DNA from: JANRKG01 sp033763635
Lineage (GTDB): Bacteria > Cyanobacteriota > Cyanobacteriia > GCF-001939115
Length of the DNA stretch: 26,542 nucleotides
Reading direction: 5' to 3'
Assembly (NCBI GenBank): GCA_033763635.1
Contig: JANRKG010000266.1
Coordinates: 1-26,542, forward strand
In this document: positions 1 through 7,176 of the stretch, in pieces
Numbering within the stretch: the first letter of the stretch is position 1
Layout: each line of letters starts with the position of its first letter
Position numbers and translations under genes: made by a program
Notes under the pieces: generated by a model
Seen by the model: the letters and a program-made list of their open reading frames with translations, nothing else
What the model was told of the DNA's origin: nothing
Database searches by the model: none

Positions 1-1
1 T

Positions 2-523
2 TTGTGCTGCCCCCTGGATATTGTGGTCGCCAAGAAGATTACCCAACCCAGCAATCCGGAACTGGCGATCGGAGCCGTGACCGCTGATGGAGCCGTCCTC
101 TGGGCAGAGGATGCGATCCAGGGACGGCAGGCGGGGAAATCGGATACAAGTTCTCTGTCGATCGCCCTCCAACAAGCCAGGGAGAAAGCCATCGCCCAAC
201 TCAAACAACTTACGCCGGGTCGTCCCTCTTGCATGGTGGCTGGCAAAATTGCCATTCTCGTAGATGATGGGATTGCAACGGGGATGACAATGGCAGTGGC
301 AGCCCAGGCAGTACGATCGCAACACCCTGCCCAGATCTGGCTTTGCGCCCCCGTTGCCCCGGCAGAATTAATGCGCCGATTAGAAGCGTGGGGCGATCGG
401 GTCATCCTCCTGGCAACGCCCTCTCCTTTCTACAGTGTCAGTCGGTTCTACCAGCAATTTCCTCAAGTAGAGACGGAAGCCGCTCTGGTGTGTTTGCAAC
501 GGCAAAATGATACAGCAGTGTGA
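2..523 (+). CDS. Phosphoribosyltransferase domain protein (5' partial)
   Basis: Open from the window edge to TGA at 521-523, so the start lies upstream; the TTG at position 2 is not a credible start because the protein already reads in mid-domain. The residues match the type I phosphoribosyltransferase fold: an N-terminal segment with VAKKITQPSNPELAIGAV, then the PRPP-binding loop LVDDGIATGMTM near visible residues 86-97, with the paired acidic residues and T-G-x-T expected for pyrophosphate binding. This subfamily of stand-alone 'putative phosphoribosyltransferases' is common in bacteria, and its substrate is usually not known. It is probably cytosolic. About 40 N-terminal residues appear to be missing, judged from where the family's first strand and glycine-rich segment should sit. 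An intrinsic terminator follows at 636-706. Family assignment is firm; the substrate is not. Confidence 0.85.
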   Translation: MCCPLDIVVAKKITQPSNPELAIGAVTADGAVLWAEDAIQGRQAGKSDTSSLSIALQQAREKAIAQLKQLTPGRPSCMVAGKIAILVDDGIATGMTMAVAAQAVRSQHPAQIWLCAPVAPAELMRRLEAWGDRVILLATPSPFYSVSRFYQQFPQVETEAALVCLQRQNDTAV

Positions 524-635
524 AAGAATCCTGCCAAACTCAGATCGCTCAAGCTCGATAACTATCAGCTTTTTCCGAGGAATTCCATAGGAGGATCAAG
601 CTTACTGGTTTCTCTGGCTTCCTCCTATACTCAAC

Positions 636-706
636 AAAAGGCATCAACCCCTGCAACTTCGAAGAAGCGTCAGCCGAAGCTTCAGGGACGGGGCCTTTCT
701 TTTTTA
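636..706 (+). terminator. Long-stem intrinsic terminator after the phosphoribosyltransferase
   Basis: AAAAGGC and CCCCTG on the left pair with CAGGG, GGGG and CCTTT on the right, around an inner CTTCG/CGAAG stem with a few mismatches. The right arm runs straight into CTTTCTTTTTT. It lies about 110 bases after the stop codon and about 105 bases before the porin start, so it should separate the two transcription units. Confidence 0.6.
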
Positions 707-810
707 GAAATGATGCTTAGTTTTTTAGTGCTTAGTTGATCTCCGTTTTACGGTGAGGCTTCAAGGTTATCGCCTAATTCAATCACTTGTTGTTTGTGTG
801 AGGATTTGCT

Positions 811-2526
811 ATGAGCTTTTATCATCTCTCTCCCGCCTGGATTGCGCTGCTCTCTGGAACGATCGCGCTGGGTACAATGCCTGCGATCGCTTCCCCAAAA
901 CCGACCCGCGAAGCTTCGACGATCGCCCCGCTCAAATCCGAGTCTCTGGAACAGTTAACCTCCGTTTCCCAACTCTCCGATGTACAGCCGACGGATTGGG
1001 CATTTCAAGCTTTACAATCCCTGGTAGAACGCTATGGCTGTATTGCAGGATACCCGGATGGCACCTATCGAGGCAGTCGTCCCCTTACCCGCTACGAGTT
1101 TGCGGCTGGCTTGAATGCCTGTATGGATCGGGTGAATGAATTGATCGCTGCTGCGACGGCTGATCTAGTCACAAAGGAAGACTTAGAGGCACTGCGGCGG
1201 TTACAAGAAGAATTTGCGGCAGAACTGGCAACTCTGCGGGGCCGAGTCGATGCCCTGGAAGCCCGATCGGCAAAATTGGAGGCTCAGCAATTCTCAACCA
1301 CCACCAAGTTAAGCGGAGAAGCCATCTTTAGCCTTGCGGGAGCTTATGGAGCCGCACCAGGCGGTCAGGATGTCAGCACGGTCTTCAATAATCGAGTCCG
1401 CCTCAACTTGTTAACCAGTTTTTCTGGAAGGGATTTGTTGATCACAGGCTTGCAATCCTACAACTTTGGTGGAGGCAGCTCAACCAGTTTACTTCCAGTC
1501 ACAGGGGGCAGCATTTCTGGAACGATGGGGTATGGAGATGCGGTTTTTGGGAATGCCAGTAATGTTCGACTGGCCTATGAACCCCAGTTTCCGACGGTTG
1601 ATCCCCGCAATCTGGCAACGGTTGGTGGCAACAACAGTGTGAGTTTGTATAAGTTAGTCTATATTTTTCCAGCCGCTGACAAGATCACCCTGTTTGCTGG
1701 CACCAACGTAGAAGTTCCAGACGCTTTCCCATCGATTCTGCCCTTTGCTGGAGAAGGTCAAGGTTCCCTCTCTCGGTTTGGGCAGTTACCAGCGGCCCAT
1801 CGCGTTTCTGGGGGGACTTCTGGGATTGGGCTGGCTGCTGCGGGTGGATTTATCTGGAGTATTTCTGAGGCGATCGACTTGCGAGGCTTATATGCTTCCG
1901 TAAATGCAAACGTTCCCAACAATGCTGGATTTCCGGGTACTCCCCTGGGGGCAGGGTTGTTTAATGGTAGCTTTGTCGCCGCCACTCAATTAACGCTGCG
2001 GCCTTCCCGTGCGTTCGATATTGGGCTGAACTATGCCTACAGCTACCACCAGATCAATATTCTGGGAACAGGTCTCAGCAGTGCCGATATTATTTCCATC
2101 AATACGCCTCTGGCAGGGGCGACGCGGCCCATTCAGATGCACACGATCGGAGCCACTGCCGCTTTCAAACTCAGCCCTACCGTCACTCTGGCGGGTACGG
2201 GAACTTACATCTTCAGTAATCTGGTCAATGTCAATGCCTCTACGAACTTCCTGAGTTGGATGGTGGGGCTACATGTGAAAGATCTTTTCGCAAAAGGCAA
2301 CAGTGCTGGGATTTTGTTTGGGCAACCCCTCTCCCGCGAGTCCGTTGGGGGGACAGCCTTTAAGCTTGAAAATGCCACGCCCTATCATCTGGAGGGCTAT
2401 CTGAACTTGCGGTTGAGTGACAATATCAGTGTTACTCCGGGGGTCTTTGTTGTTTTCAATCCGGAAGGGTTTAGCACGAATCGAACCGCTGTTGTTCCTG
2501 TAGTGCGGACCACTTTTTCGTTCTAA
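811..2526 (+). CDS. SLH-domain OprB-like porin (cyanobacterial iron-uptake porin type)
   Basis: Outer-membrane channel of 571 aa. An N-terminal signal peptide (about 1-28, ending near MPAIAS) precedes an S-layer-homology domain at about 54-110 containing DWAFQALQSLVERYG, GYPDGTYRGSRPLTRYEFAA and LNACMDR. A short coiled-coil stretch follows at about 118-155 (EDLEALRRLQEEFAAEL), then a long Gly/Ser/Thr-rich beta-barrel ending in aromatic TTFSF, the usual C-terminal outer-membrane signal. This architecture matches the cyanobacterial porins of the SomA/SomB and 'iron uptake porin' family, in which the SLH domain is thought to anchor the barrel to the peptidoglycan-linked layer. The start is supported by GAGGA seven bases before ATG. 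It appears monocistronic, with terminators on both sides. The cargo (iron, inorganic ions, sugars) cannot be read from sequence, and I saw no clear Fur box upstream. Confidence 0.88.
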   Translation: MSFYHLSPAWIALLSGTIALGTMPAIASPKPTREASTIAPLKSESLEQLTSVSQLSDVQPTDWAFQALQSLVERYGCIAGYPDGTYRGSRPLTRYEFAAGLNACMDRVNELIAAATADLVTKEDLEALRRLQEEFAAELATLRGRVDALEARSAKLEAQQFSTTTKLSGEAIFSLAGAYGAAPGGQDVSTVFNNRVRLNLLTSFSGRDLLITGLQSYNFGGGSSTSLLPVTGGSISGTMGYGDAVFGNASNVRLAYEPQFPTVDPRNLATVGGNNSVSLYKLVYIFPAADKITLFAGTNVEVPDAFPSILPFAGEGQGSLSRFGQLPAAHRVSGGTSGIGLAAAGGFIWSISEAIDLRGLYASVNANVPNNAGFPGTPLGAGLFNGSFVAATQLTLRPSRAFDIGLNYAYSYHQINILGTGLSSADIISINTPLAGATRPIQMHTIGATAAFKLSPTVTLAGTGTYIFSNLVNVNASTNFLSWMVGLHVKDLFAKGNSAGILFGQPLSRESVGGTAFKLENATPYHLEGYLNLRLSDNISVTPGVFVVFNPEGFSTNRTAVVPVVRTTFSF

Positions 2527-2527
2527 A

Positions 2528-2558
2528 CAGCCCAGAGGGGCTGATTGATCCTTTTTTG
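2528..2558 (+). terminator. Intrinsic terminator of the porin gene
   Basis: CAGCCC (2528-2533) pairs perfectly with GGGCTG (2538-2543) across an AGAG loop, starting two bases after the porin stop. A T-run follows within fifteen bases. Confidence 0.7.
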
Positions 2559-2576
2559 CTTGATTGATATCTTCAT

Positions 2577-2617
2577 AGGGGCAGAGCAACGATGCTTTGC
2601 CCTCTATTTTTAGTTTT
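2577..2617 (+). terminator. Second, tandem hairpin terminator after the porin gene
   Basis: An imperfect stem, GGGGCA with GAGCA on the left against TGCTT and TGCCCT on the right, is followed by TATTTTTAGTTTTT. It is a back-up terminator to the one at 2528-2558. Confidence 0.5.
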
Positions 2618-2703
2618 TCGTACCGGGATGATAAGTATTTTGGCGGGAGAAGCGGACAATCTTAAGTAGGTAGGATGGATAGTATTCTTGTCTTACTGAA
2701 ATG

Positions 2704-2727
2704 AGCACTCCTCCCTGAATGAGTGCT
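2704..2727 (+). promoter_or_regulatory. Inverted repeat overlapping the recQ start codon
   Basis: AGCACTC (2704-2710) and GAGTGCT (2721-2727) form a perfect 7-bp inverted repeat with a 10-base spacer. The ATG at 2719-2721 sits at the edge of the right arm. The half-sites are those of the HrcA operator CIRCE (TTAGCACTC, nine bases, GAGTGCTAA), but the spacer is one base longer and the outer bases do not match. It is either a start-codon hairpin or a CIRCE look-alike. A 5-codon ORF (2701-2718) ends immediately before the ATG. Confidence 0.35.
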
Positions 2728-4983
2728 GAGAACCCTGAAAGCCCATCCTCCTCTGATCCCATGACAGCCAACCTTGCATTGCATCCCCCTACCTTTTCGA
2801 CCCTTGAGCAAGCGCTGAAGCACTATTTTGGCTATGACCAGTTCCGGGCGGGGCAACGATCCATTGTGGAAATAGCCCTTCAAGGTCGGGATCTCCTGGT
2901 CATTATGCCGACGGGGGGCGGTAAATCCCTGTGTTTCCAACTTCCTGCCCTCCTGAAATCGGGGGTGATGATTGTGGTGTCGCCCCTGATTGCCCTGATG
3001 CAGGATCAAGTCCAACTGCTTCAGGATAATGGGATTGCCGCAACCTTTCTGAATAGCAGCTTGAGTGGATCTGAGGTACGATCGCGCTCCCAACTCATCC
3101 TGACGGGACAGGTCAAGCTGCTCTATGTCGCCCCGGAACGGCTCTTGAGTCAGGATTTCTTAACAGGCTTTCTCCCTCAACTTCAGGAGCAGGTGGGCAT
3201 TTCTGCTTTTGCGATCGATGAAGCCCATTGTGTTTCTGAGTGGGGCCATGATTTTCGTCCCGAATATCGCCAGTTAGCCACCTTGCGCCAGCACTTCCCT
3301 ACGATTCCGATGATGGCCCTGACTGCCACTGCTACGGAGCGGGTGCGGCAGGATATTGTAACTCAGTTGGGATTGCACAACCCTGGTATCCATGTTGCAA
3401 GCTTCAATCGCCCCAATCTCTATTACGAGGTGCGCCCTAAGCATAAGAACGCTTATCAAGAATTACTGCAACTAATTAAATCCGAGAAGGGGGCTGGAAT
3501 TATCTATTGCCTCAGCCGTCGTAAAGTCGATGAATTGACCTACCGACTACGACAGGATGGTGTTTTTGCCCTCCCCTACCATGCAGGTTTAGAAGCCCAC
3601 ACCCGCACAGAGAACCAAACCCGCTTCATTCGGGACGATGTACAGGTGATGGTGGCAACGATCGCCTTTGGCATGGGCATCAACAAGCCCGATGTCCGGT
3701 TTGTGATTCACTACGATCTCCCCCGCAATATCGAAGGGTATTATCAGGAATCGGGACGGGCTGGACGGGATGGGGAAGTGGCCCGCTGTCTCCTCTTCTT
3801 TGGCACCGGGGACATTCGAACCGTAGAGTACCTGATTAACCAGAAGGTCAACCCAGCAAGCGGGGAACCTTTGCTTGATGAACAACGCATTGCCACCCAA
3901 CAACTGCGACGGGTTATCAACTACGCGGAAGCTCTAGAATGCCGCCGCACCACCCAACTCAGCTATTTTGGCGAGGCGTTTCCGGGCAATTGTGGTAACT
4001 GCGATAACTGCTGCCACCCTAAACCGCTGGAAGATTGGACGATCGAAGCCCAAAAGTTTCTTTCCTGTATTGCCCGCTTCAGCCAGCGGGGGCAACAGTT
4101 TGGCCTGGGCCACACGATCGATGTGCTGCGGGGTTCCAAGAATGAGCGGGTGTTGAAGCATCAGCACGACCAGCTTTCCACCTATGGCATCGGGAAAGAC
4201 CGCACATCGAACGAATGGCGGTTTTTGGCTCGATCGCTTCTGCATCAAGGTCTGGTGGATGAAACCAGTGATGGCTACTCGGTCTTAAAACTCAACGATC
4301 TGAGTTGGGAGGTTCTTCGCAAGCAACGATCGGTGATGATCGCGGCTGGGGGGACAAAAGCAACGAACACCGTAGGGACAAGCGCCAGTTCGTTAGAAAC
4401 AGAGGAATTATTGAATCGCTTGCAGACGCTCCGCAAGCGCCTCGCGGATCAGCAGTCCGTCCCGCCCTATGTGGTGTTTGCGAATTCCAGCTTACGCGAA
4501 ATGGCAGATCGTCAGCCCCAAACGCTGGCCCAGTTCGCCCAAATCTCTGGGGTGGGAAGCCGCAAACTAAACCAATATGGTGATATTTTTACCCAGGAAA
4601 TTTGCGCGTTTCGGCAAGAGCGGGGATTACCCCTGCAAAACAATGATGAAATGGTAGTTGCAACTCCTGCCCAGCAAAGTTCTGCCAGCTACACCCAACT
4701 GCAAACCCTGGAACTCTTTCAACAGGGGCTCACGCCCTCTGCCATTGCAGAACAACGATCGCTGCGAACAGGCACAATCACCTCCCACTTGGCGGAGTTG
4801 ATGGAATTAGGCTATCCCATTGACCTGACGCGCCTGATTCCCTCCGATCGACAGGCCACGATTTTGCAAGCAATCGAAACCCTGGGACCAGACTCCCTCG
4901 CAACCCTGCGCGAAAATCTGGGAGAAGCCTACGGCTACGATGAGATTAAGTTAGTTCGTGCCTATTGGCACCAGCAGCAGTGA
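2719..4983 (+). CDS. recQ: ATP-dependent DNA helicase RecQ
   Basis: 3'-5' DNA helicase of 754 aa acting in recombinational repair and fork processing. Visible in order: Walker A MPTGGGKS (63-70), DEAH box (167-170) followed by the RecQ aromatic loop CVSEWGHDFRPEY, motif III LTATAT (201-206), motif VI QESGRAGRDG (343-352). The zinc-binding cysteines are 408, 425, 428 and 431, with the same 17/3/3 spacing as E. coli RecQ. A winged-helix RQC region (about 440-535) and an HRDC domain (about 561-640) follow. A last domain at about 655-752 (LFQQGLTPSAIAEQR, TSHLAELMELG) resembles the HTH_40 helix-turn-helix seen in some RecQ proteins and YpbB, making this longer than the ~600-aa enterobacterial form. 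The start at 2719 has no clear Shine-Dalgarno; ATG at 2761 is an alternative. Probably its own transcription unit. Confidence 0.95.
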   Translation: MSAENPESPSSSDPMTANLALHPPTFSTLEQALKHYFGYDQFRAGQRSIVEIALQGRDLLVIMPTGGGKSLCFQLPALLKSGVMIVVSPLIALMQDQVQLLQDNGIAATFLNSSLSGSEVRSRSQLILTGQVKLLYVAPERLLSQDFLTGFLPQLQEQVGISAFAIDEAHCVSEWGHDFRPEYRQLATLRQHFPTIPMMALTATATERVRQDIVTQLGLHNPGIHVASFNRPNLYYEVRPKHKNAYQELLQLIKSEKGAGIIYCLSRRKVDELTYRLRQDGVFALPYHAGLEAHTRTENQTRFIRDDVQVMVATIAFGMGINKPDVRFVIHYDLPRNIEGYYQESGRAGRDGEVARCLLFFGTGDIRTVEYLINQKVNPASGEPLLDEQRIATQQLRRVINYAEALECRRTTQLSYFGEAFPGNCGNCDNCCHPKPLEDWTIEAQKFLSCIARFSQRGQQFGLGHTIDVLRGSKNERVLKHQHDQLSTYGIGKDRTSNEWRFLARSLLHQGLVDETSDGYSVLKLNDLSWEVLRKQRSVMIAAGGTKATNTVGTSASSLETEELLNRLQTLRKRLADQQSVPPYVVFANSSLREMADRQPQTLAQFAQISGVGSRKLNQYGDIFTQEICAFRQERGLPLQNNDEMVVATPAQQSSASYTQLQTLELFQQGLTPSAIAEQRSLRTGTITSHLAELMELGYPIDLTRLIPSDRQATILQAIETLGPDSLATLRENLGEAYGYDEIKLVRAYWHQQQ

Positions 4984-5053
4984 ACTACTCTAAACTTTTG
5001 TGGCAGTCACTCATCGGAATCGCTTATTTTAGAGGCAGGGGTAGGAGAGTAGG

Positions 5054-5350
5054 ATGAATTTCTGGCGATCGTGGTGGAATACTTTTATTCTGATTAATCA
5101 ACGATATCCTTCCTGGATCGTTGAACTCCTTATGGTTGCCCTGGCTTCAGTGCTGTTGCTGGTCTGGGAAGTCATGCCCCAGTGGCCTTATCTCGTCCTT
5201 AGCTTAAGTTACGCCGTAGGATGTGCTGCCTCAATTCTGGTGCGAGAATCAGTTACACCTTCCCACCATCCCCATATTTATCGGTTCATGGCTGTGTTAC
5301 TCATGCTATTTGGGTTACGGGGCTTTCTGGATCTGACGAAATATTTCTAA
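5054..5350 (+). CDS. Small conserved-looking membrane protein, function unknown
   Basis: A 98-aa protein with three likely membrane segments: about 22-41 (IVELLMVALASVLLLVWEVM), 45-62 (YLVLSLSYAVGCAASILV) and 75-93 (FMAVLLMLFGLRGFLDL). A short basic/aromatic N-terminus (NFWRSWWN) precedes them. AGGAG six bases before ATG supports the start. It follows recQ by 70 bases on the same strand and could be read through from it, though a promoter in the gap is possible. No catalytic or binding motif is recognisable, and I cannot assign a family. Confidence 0.65.
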   Translation: MNFWRSWWNTFILINQRYPSWIVELLMVALASVLLLVWEVMPQWPYLVLSLSYAVGCAASILVRESVTPSHHPHIYRFMAVLLMLFGLRGFLDLTKYF

Positions 5351-5424
5351 AAAGTGCAGGTCTCCGAGTTGCTCCTCAGTACATTTTCCGTTCTATAGAT
5401 TTTCTGTTTTATACATTTCCCATT

Positions 5425-6225
5425 CTACCCGTCTACAAATCGTTGTACTGGATGTCGGCCCTCGGTCATGGCAACTTTAGAAGGGCGAACATTGAGTTTT
5501 TTGGCAGGGGATCGATCGGGGGCAACTGCGACCTCAGAGTTGAGAATCTCAATATTCAGCCGATATCCCACGTTTCGCACGGTTTGGATTAAGTTAGGCT
5601 GACGGGGATCAGTCTCCACTTTCTTACGCAGGGAAAGAACGTGGGTGTCCACTGTCCGGGGGTTGTCAATGACATCGGGCCATGCCCGTCGTAACAACTC
5701 CGATCGGCTTAGGGGAGTACCTCCTACCTGAGCCAGGACATAAAGCAGACTGAACTCCTGGGGAGTCAGATCAACCAGCTCACCGCGAAAGCGCACTCGT
5801 CGTTGCACCAGATCAATTTTCAAGTCTCCGTAATCTAAAAAAGCAGGCGCGACAACCGATCGGTTTCGGCGGGTCAATGCTTCTACCCGTGCCAAAAACT
5901 CCTGCATGCCAAAGGGCTTGGTCAGGTAATCGTCAGCCCCGGCTTTCAGCCCCTCCACAATATCCGCTTCCGTATTACGGGCCGATAGCATTAAAATAAG
6001 AGATTGCTGTTGTTGTCTCAACCAGCGGCAAAACTCGACCCCATCGCCTCCTGGCAATTCAGAGTCTAGAATCACCAGACTGGGTTGACGGGTTTGAAAA
6101 ATCTCCCTGGCCTGGTGGATATCAGCGGACTGGTGAACCCAATATCCTGCCTGTTGCAGGTGCCATCCCAGCAACGATCGCAGATGGGGATTGCCCTCAA
6201 TGATTTGAATACAAACAGATCCCAC
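5425..6225 (-). CDS. OmpR/PhoB-family response regulator with atypical acidic pocket (NblR-like?)
   Basis: A 266-aa two-component regulator. The receiver domain (about 4-115) keeps the phospho-acceptor Asp54 (LVILDSELPGGDG), the conserved Ser81 (MLSARN) and Lys103 (YLTKPF). The usual Asp-Asp pair after strand 1 reads I-E10-G11-N12, so only one acidic residue is left to hold magnesium. The DNA-binding winged helix spans about 125-233 (LDLTPQEFSLLYVL, RTVDTHVLSLRKKV, QTVRNVGYRLN). A 30-residue basic, low-complexity tail follows. GTG at 6225 is the first usable start. There is no histidine kinase beside it. The overall look recalls NblR, the cyanobacterial non-bleaching regulator reported to work without canonical phosphorylation, but I cannot confirm orthology. 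It is divergent from the 80-aa gene at 6505, with AT-rich direct repeats in the gap. Confidence 0.88.
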   Translation of the reverse strand: MGSVCIQIIEGNPHLRSLLGWHLQQAGYWVHQSADIHQAREIFQTRQPSLVILDSELPGGDGVEFCRWLRQQQQSLILMLSARNTEADIVEGLKAGADDYLTKPFGMQEFLARVEALTRRNRSVVAPAFLDYGDLKIDLVQRRVRFRGELVDLTPQEFSLLYVLAQVGGTPLSRSELLRRAWPDVIDNPRTVDTHVLSLRKKVETDPRQPNLIQTVRNVGYRLNIEILNSEVAVAPDRSPAKKLNVRPSKVAMTEGRHPVQRFVDG

Positions 6226-6382
6226 GGAGATATATTTTCCCTTGAATCAGTGGAATCAAAGTTATCAGAGCCGTAGAAAGGGATTTGTAATCCTTGTTAC
6301 TTGAACCTCAAGCTGCACCTTCCAGCCATCAACTGATTCAGCCCCATTCATATATCCATCCGCCCTCTGACCGCTTCTTAAC

Positions 6383-6410
6383 TAAATATTAGATCAAGCA
6401 GTAAATATTA
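6383..6410. promoter_or_regulatory. Direct repeat TAAATATTA x2 in a divergent promoter gap
   Basis: TAAATATTA occurs at 6383-6391 and 6402-6410, 19 bases apart start to start. It lies in the AT-rich part of the 279-base gap between the response regulator (-) and the 80-aa protein gene (+). Paired direct repeats are the usual form of OmpR-family operators, so self-binding by the divergent regulator is an inference worth testing. A small hairpin, CTTCTA/TAGAAG, follows at 6424-6441. Confidence 0.25.
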
Positions 6411-6504
6411 AAATTAGGTTTTACTTCTATAGATTTAGAAGAGTAACTGGGGGTTAAGGCTAAAATAAGATTGCAAGTTAGACGGGAGTTTTTTCAAATT
6501 CACT

Positions 6505-6747
6505 ATGCTTCAGGATGCTTTAACAATTCGTTACTATCAAAGGTTGACGGATGCCGTTACAGACCTGTGGAATCGGGGCTACCGATTTGATGATGTGAGA
6601 CTCTATGTGGATGGCTACCTGGCATCCCTCCGTCACTCAAACGCGATCGAACCTTATCAGATTCATCGTCTGGAAGAAGAAATCAGCCGCTATATCCATG
6701 ACCCTTCTAACTTTGAAATGCCTCTCCCGGAAGTAGATTACTACTAA
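6505..6747 (+). CDS. Small conserved cyanobacterial protein (probably DUF6761 type)
   Basis: An 80-aa soluble protein with a predicted mostly helical fold: YYQRLTDAVTDLWNRGYRFD, then RLYVDGYLASLRHSNAIEPYQ, a charged helix HRLEEEISRYIHD, and an acidic C-terminus ending in DYY. There is no signal peptide or membrane segment. The pattern of conserved aromatic and charged residues suggests a small helical binding protein. From memory it resembles the cyanobacteria-restricted family annotated DUF6761; this could not be checked. The start is ATG at 6505; the nearest purine-rich element (GGGAG) is too far upstream to be decisive. It is divergent from a response regulator and followed by a long non-coding stretch. 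Confidence 0.7.
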   Translation: MLQDALTIRYYQRLTDAVTDLWNRGYRFDDVRLYVDGYLASLRHSNAIEPYQIHRLEEEISRYIHDPSNFEMPLPEVDYY

Positions 6748-6786
6748 CGATGAGACGATTTTGATTTCGCTCAACTTGAAAATTTT

Positions 6787-6842
6787 GATAGGGAATTTTT
6801 GATAGGGAAACTTTGATAGAGAAACTTTGATAGGGAAGCGCT
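6787..6842. repeat. Four-copy 14-bp tandem repeat
   Basis: The units are GATAGGGAATTTTT, GATAGGGAAACTTT, GATAGAGAAACTTT and GATAGGGAAGCGCT, starting at 6787, 6801, 6815 and 6829. Each unit can be read as two heptads. It lies about 40 bases after the stop of the 80-aa gene. Confidence 0.9.
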
Positions 6843-6945
6843 AGAGCGCAATCAAGTAGGTTAAGCAGTGAACTCACTCCCTGATTAACCAACGGTTCTG
6901 GGTTGAGCAAAGTTCATTGCCATGCTTGGCTCAATTGCTGCTTTA

Positions 6946-6987
6946 TTGATGTATTTCACAGAACGTCTGTGACACTAAAAACATCAA
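6946..6987. other. Two-tier hairpin, possible structured RNA element
   Basis: The outer arms TTGATGT (6946-6952) and ACATCAA (6981-6987) enclose an inner perfect stem, TCACAGA (6956-6962) with TCTGTGA (6966-6972) and a 3-base loop. Nested perfect arms in a non-coding gap upstream of a terminator suggest a folded transcript. The inner palindrome could equally be a protein operator. Confidence 0.4.
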
Positions 6988-7034
6988 CCTAAATCAACAA
7001 GACTCTCAACGAGATAAATAAAATAACCCAATAA

Positions 7035-7066
7035 AAGAGGGGGCATCTTTCACGATGCCCCCTTTA
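7035..7066. terminator. Strong bidirectional intrinsic terminator
   Basis: GGGGGCATC and GATGCCCCC pair perfectly across a TTTCAC loop. AAAG lies on the left flank, and CTTT followed by AAGCTTTT on the right. On the minus strand the hairpin runs into CTCTTTTATT. It lies 110 bases downstream of grxD (-) and 290 bases downstream of the 80-aa gene (+), so it can end transcripts from both sides. Confidence 0.75.
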
Positions 7067-7140
7067 AGCTTTTAAATTGATATCGCAGAGCCTATCCAGG
7101 TTAGACAGAATAGAACGGCTGTATTACGAGTGCTTTCATT

Positions 7141-7168
7141 CTGCCCTTTGCCTTCTGCCTCTTGCCCT
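7141..7168. repeat. Heptad repeat tract, four units
   Basis: CTGCCCT, TTGCCTT, CTGCCTC and TTGCCCT follow one another without gaps, consensus YTGCCYY. It sits 9 bases past the grxD stop codon. This is the look of the short tandemly repeated repetitive (STRR) heptamers known from cyanobacteria. Confidence 0.7.
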
Positions 7169-7176
7169 ACTACTCT

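Larger units (their letters stand above)
6748..7176. other. 429-base non-coding stretch with repeats and hairpins
   Basis: No credible gene is seen on either strand. In order it holds four 14-bp tandem repeats (6787-6842), a short inverted repeat GCGCT/AGCGC near 6838-6849, and GGTTAA/TTAACC arms at about 6859-6889. A two-tier hairpin follows at 6946-6987, then a strong terminator at 7035-7066 and a heptad repeat tract (7141-7168). It is long for this compact region and could hold a small RNA on the + strand ending at the terminator. Confidence 0.6.

Noticed and set aside
883..890. GCGATCGC octamers as possible operators
   Set aside because: This is HIP1, abundant genome-wide in many cyanobacteria; copies fall inside genes at random positions.
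753..1139. 128-aa ORF overlapping the start of the porin gene
   Set aside because: Another frame of the porin's signal peptide and SLH region; no domain and no ribosome-binding site.
2704..2727. True CIRCE operator for HrcA
   Set aside because: The spacer is 10 bases instead of the strict 9, outer bases fail, and recQ is not a usual HrcA target; kept only as a hairpin or look-alike.
6787..6842. Repeat block considered as a CRISPR array
   Set aside because: Units are 14 bp and contiguous without spacers; no cas genes nearby.
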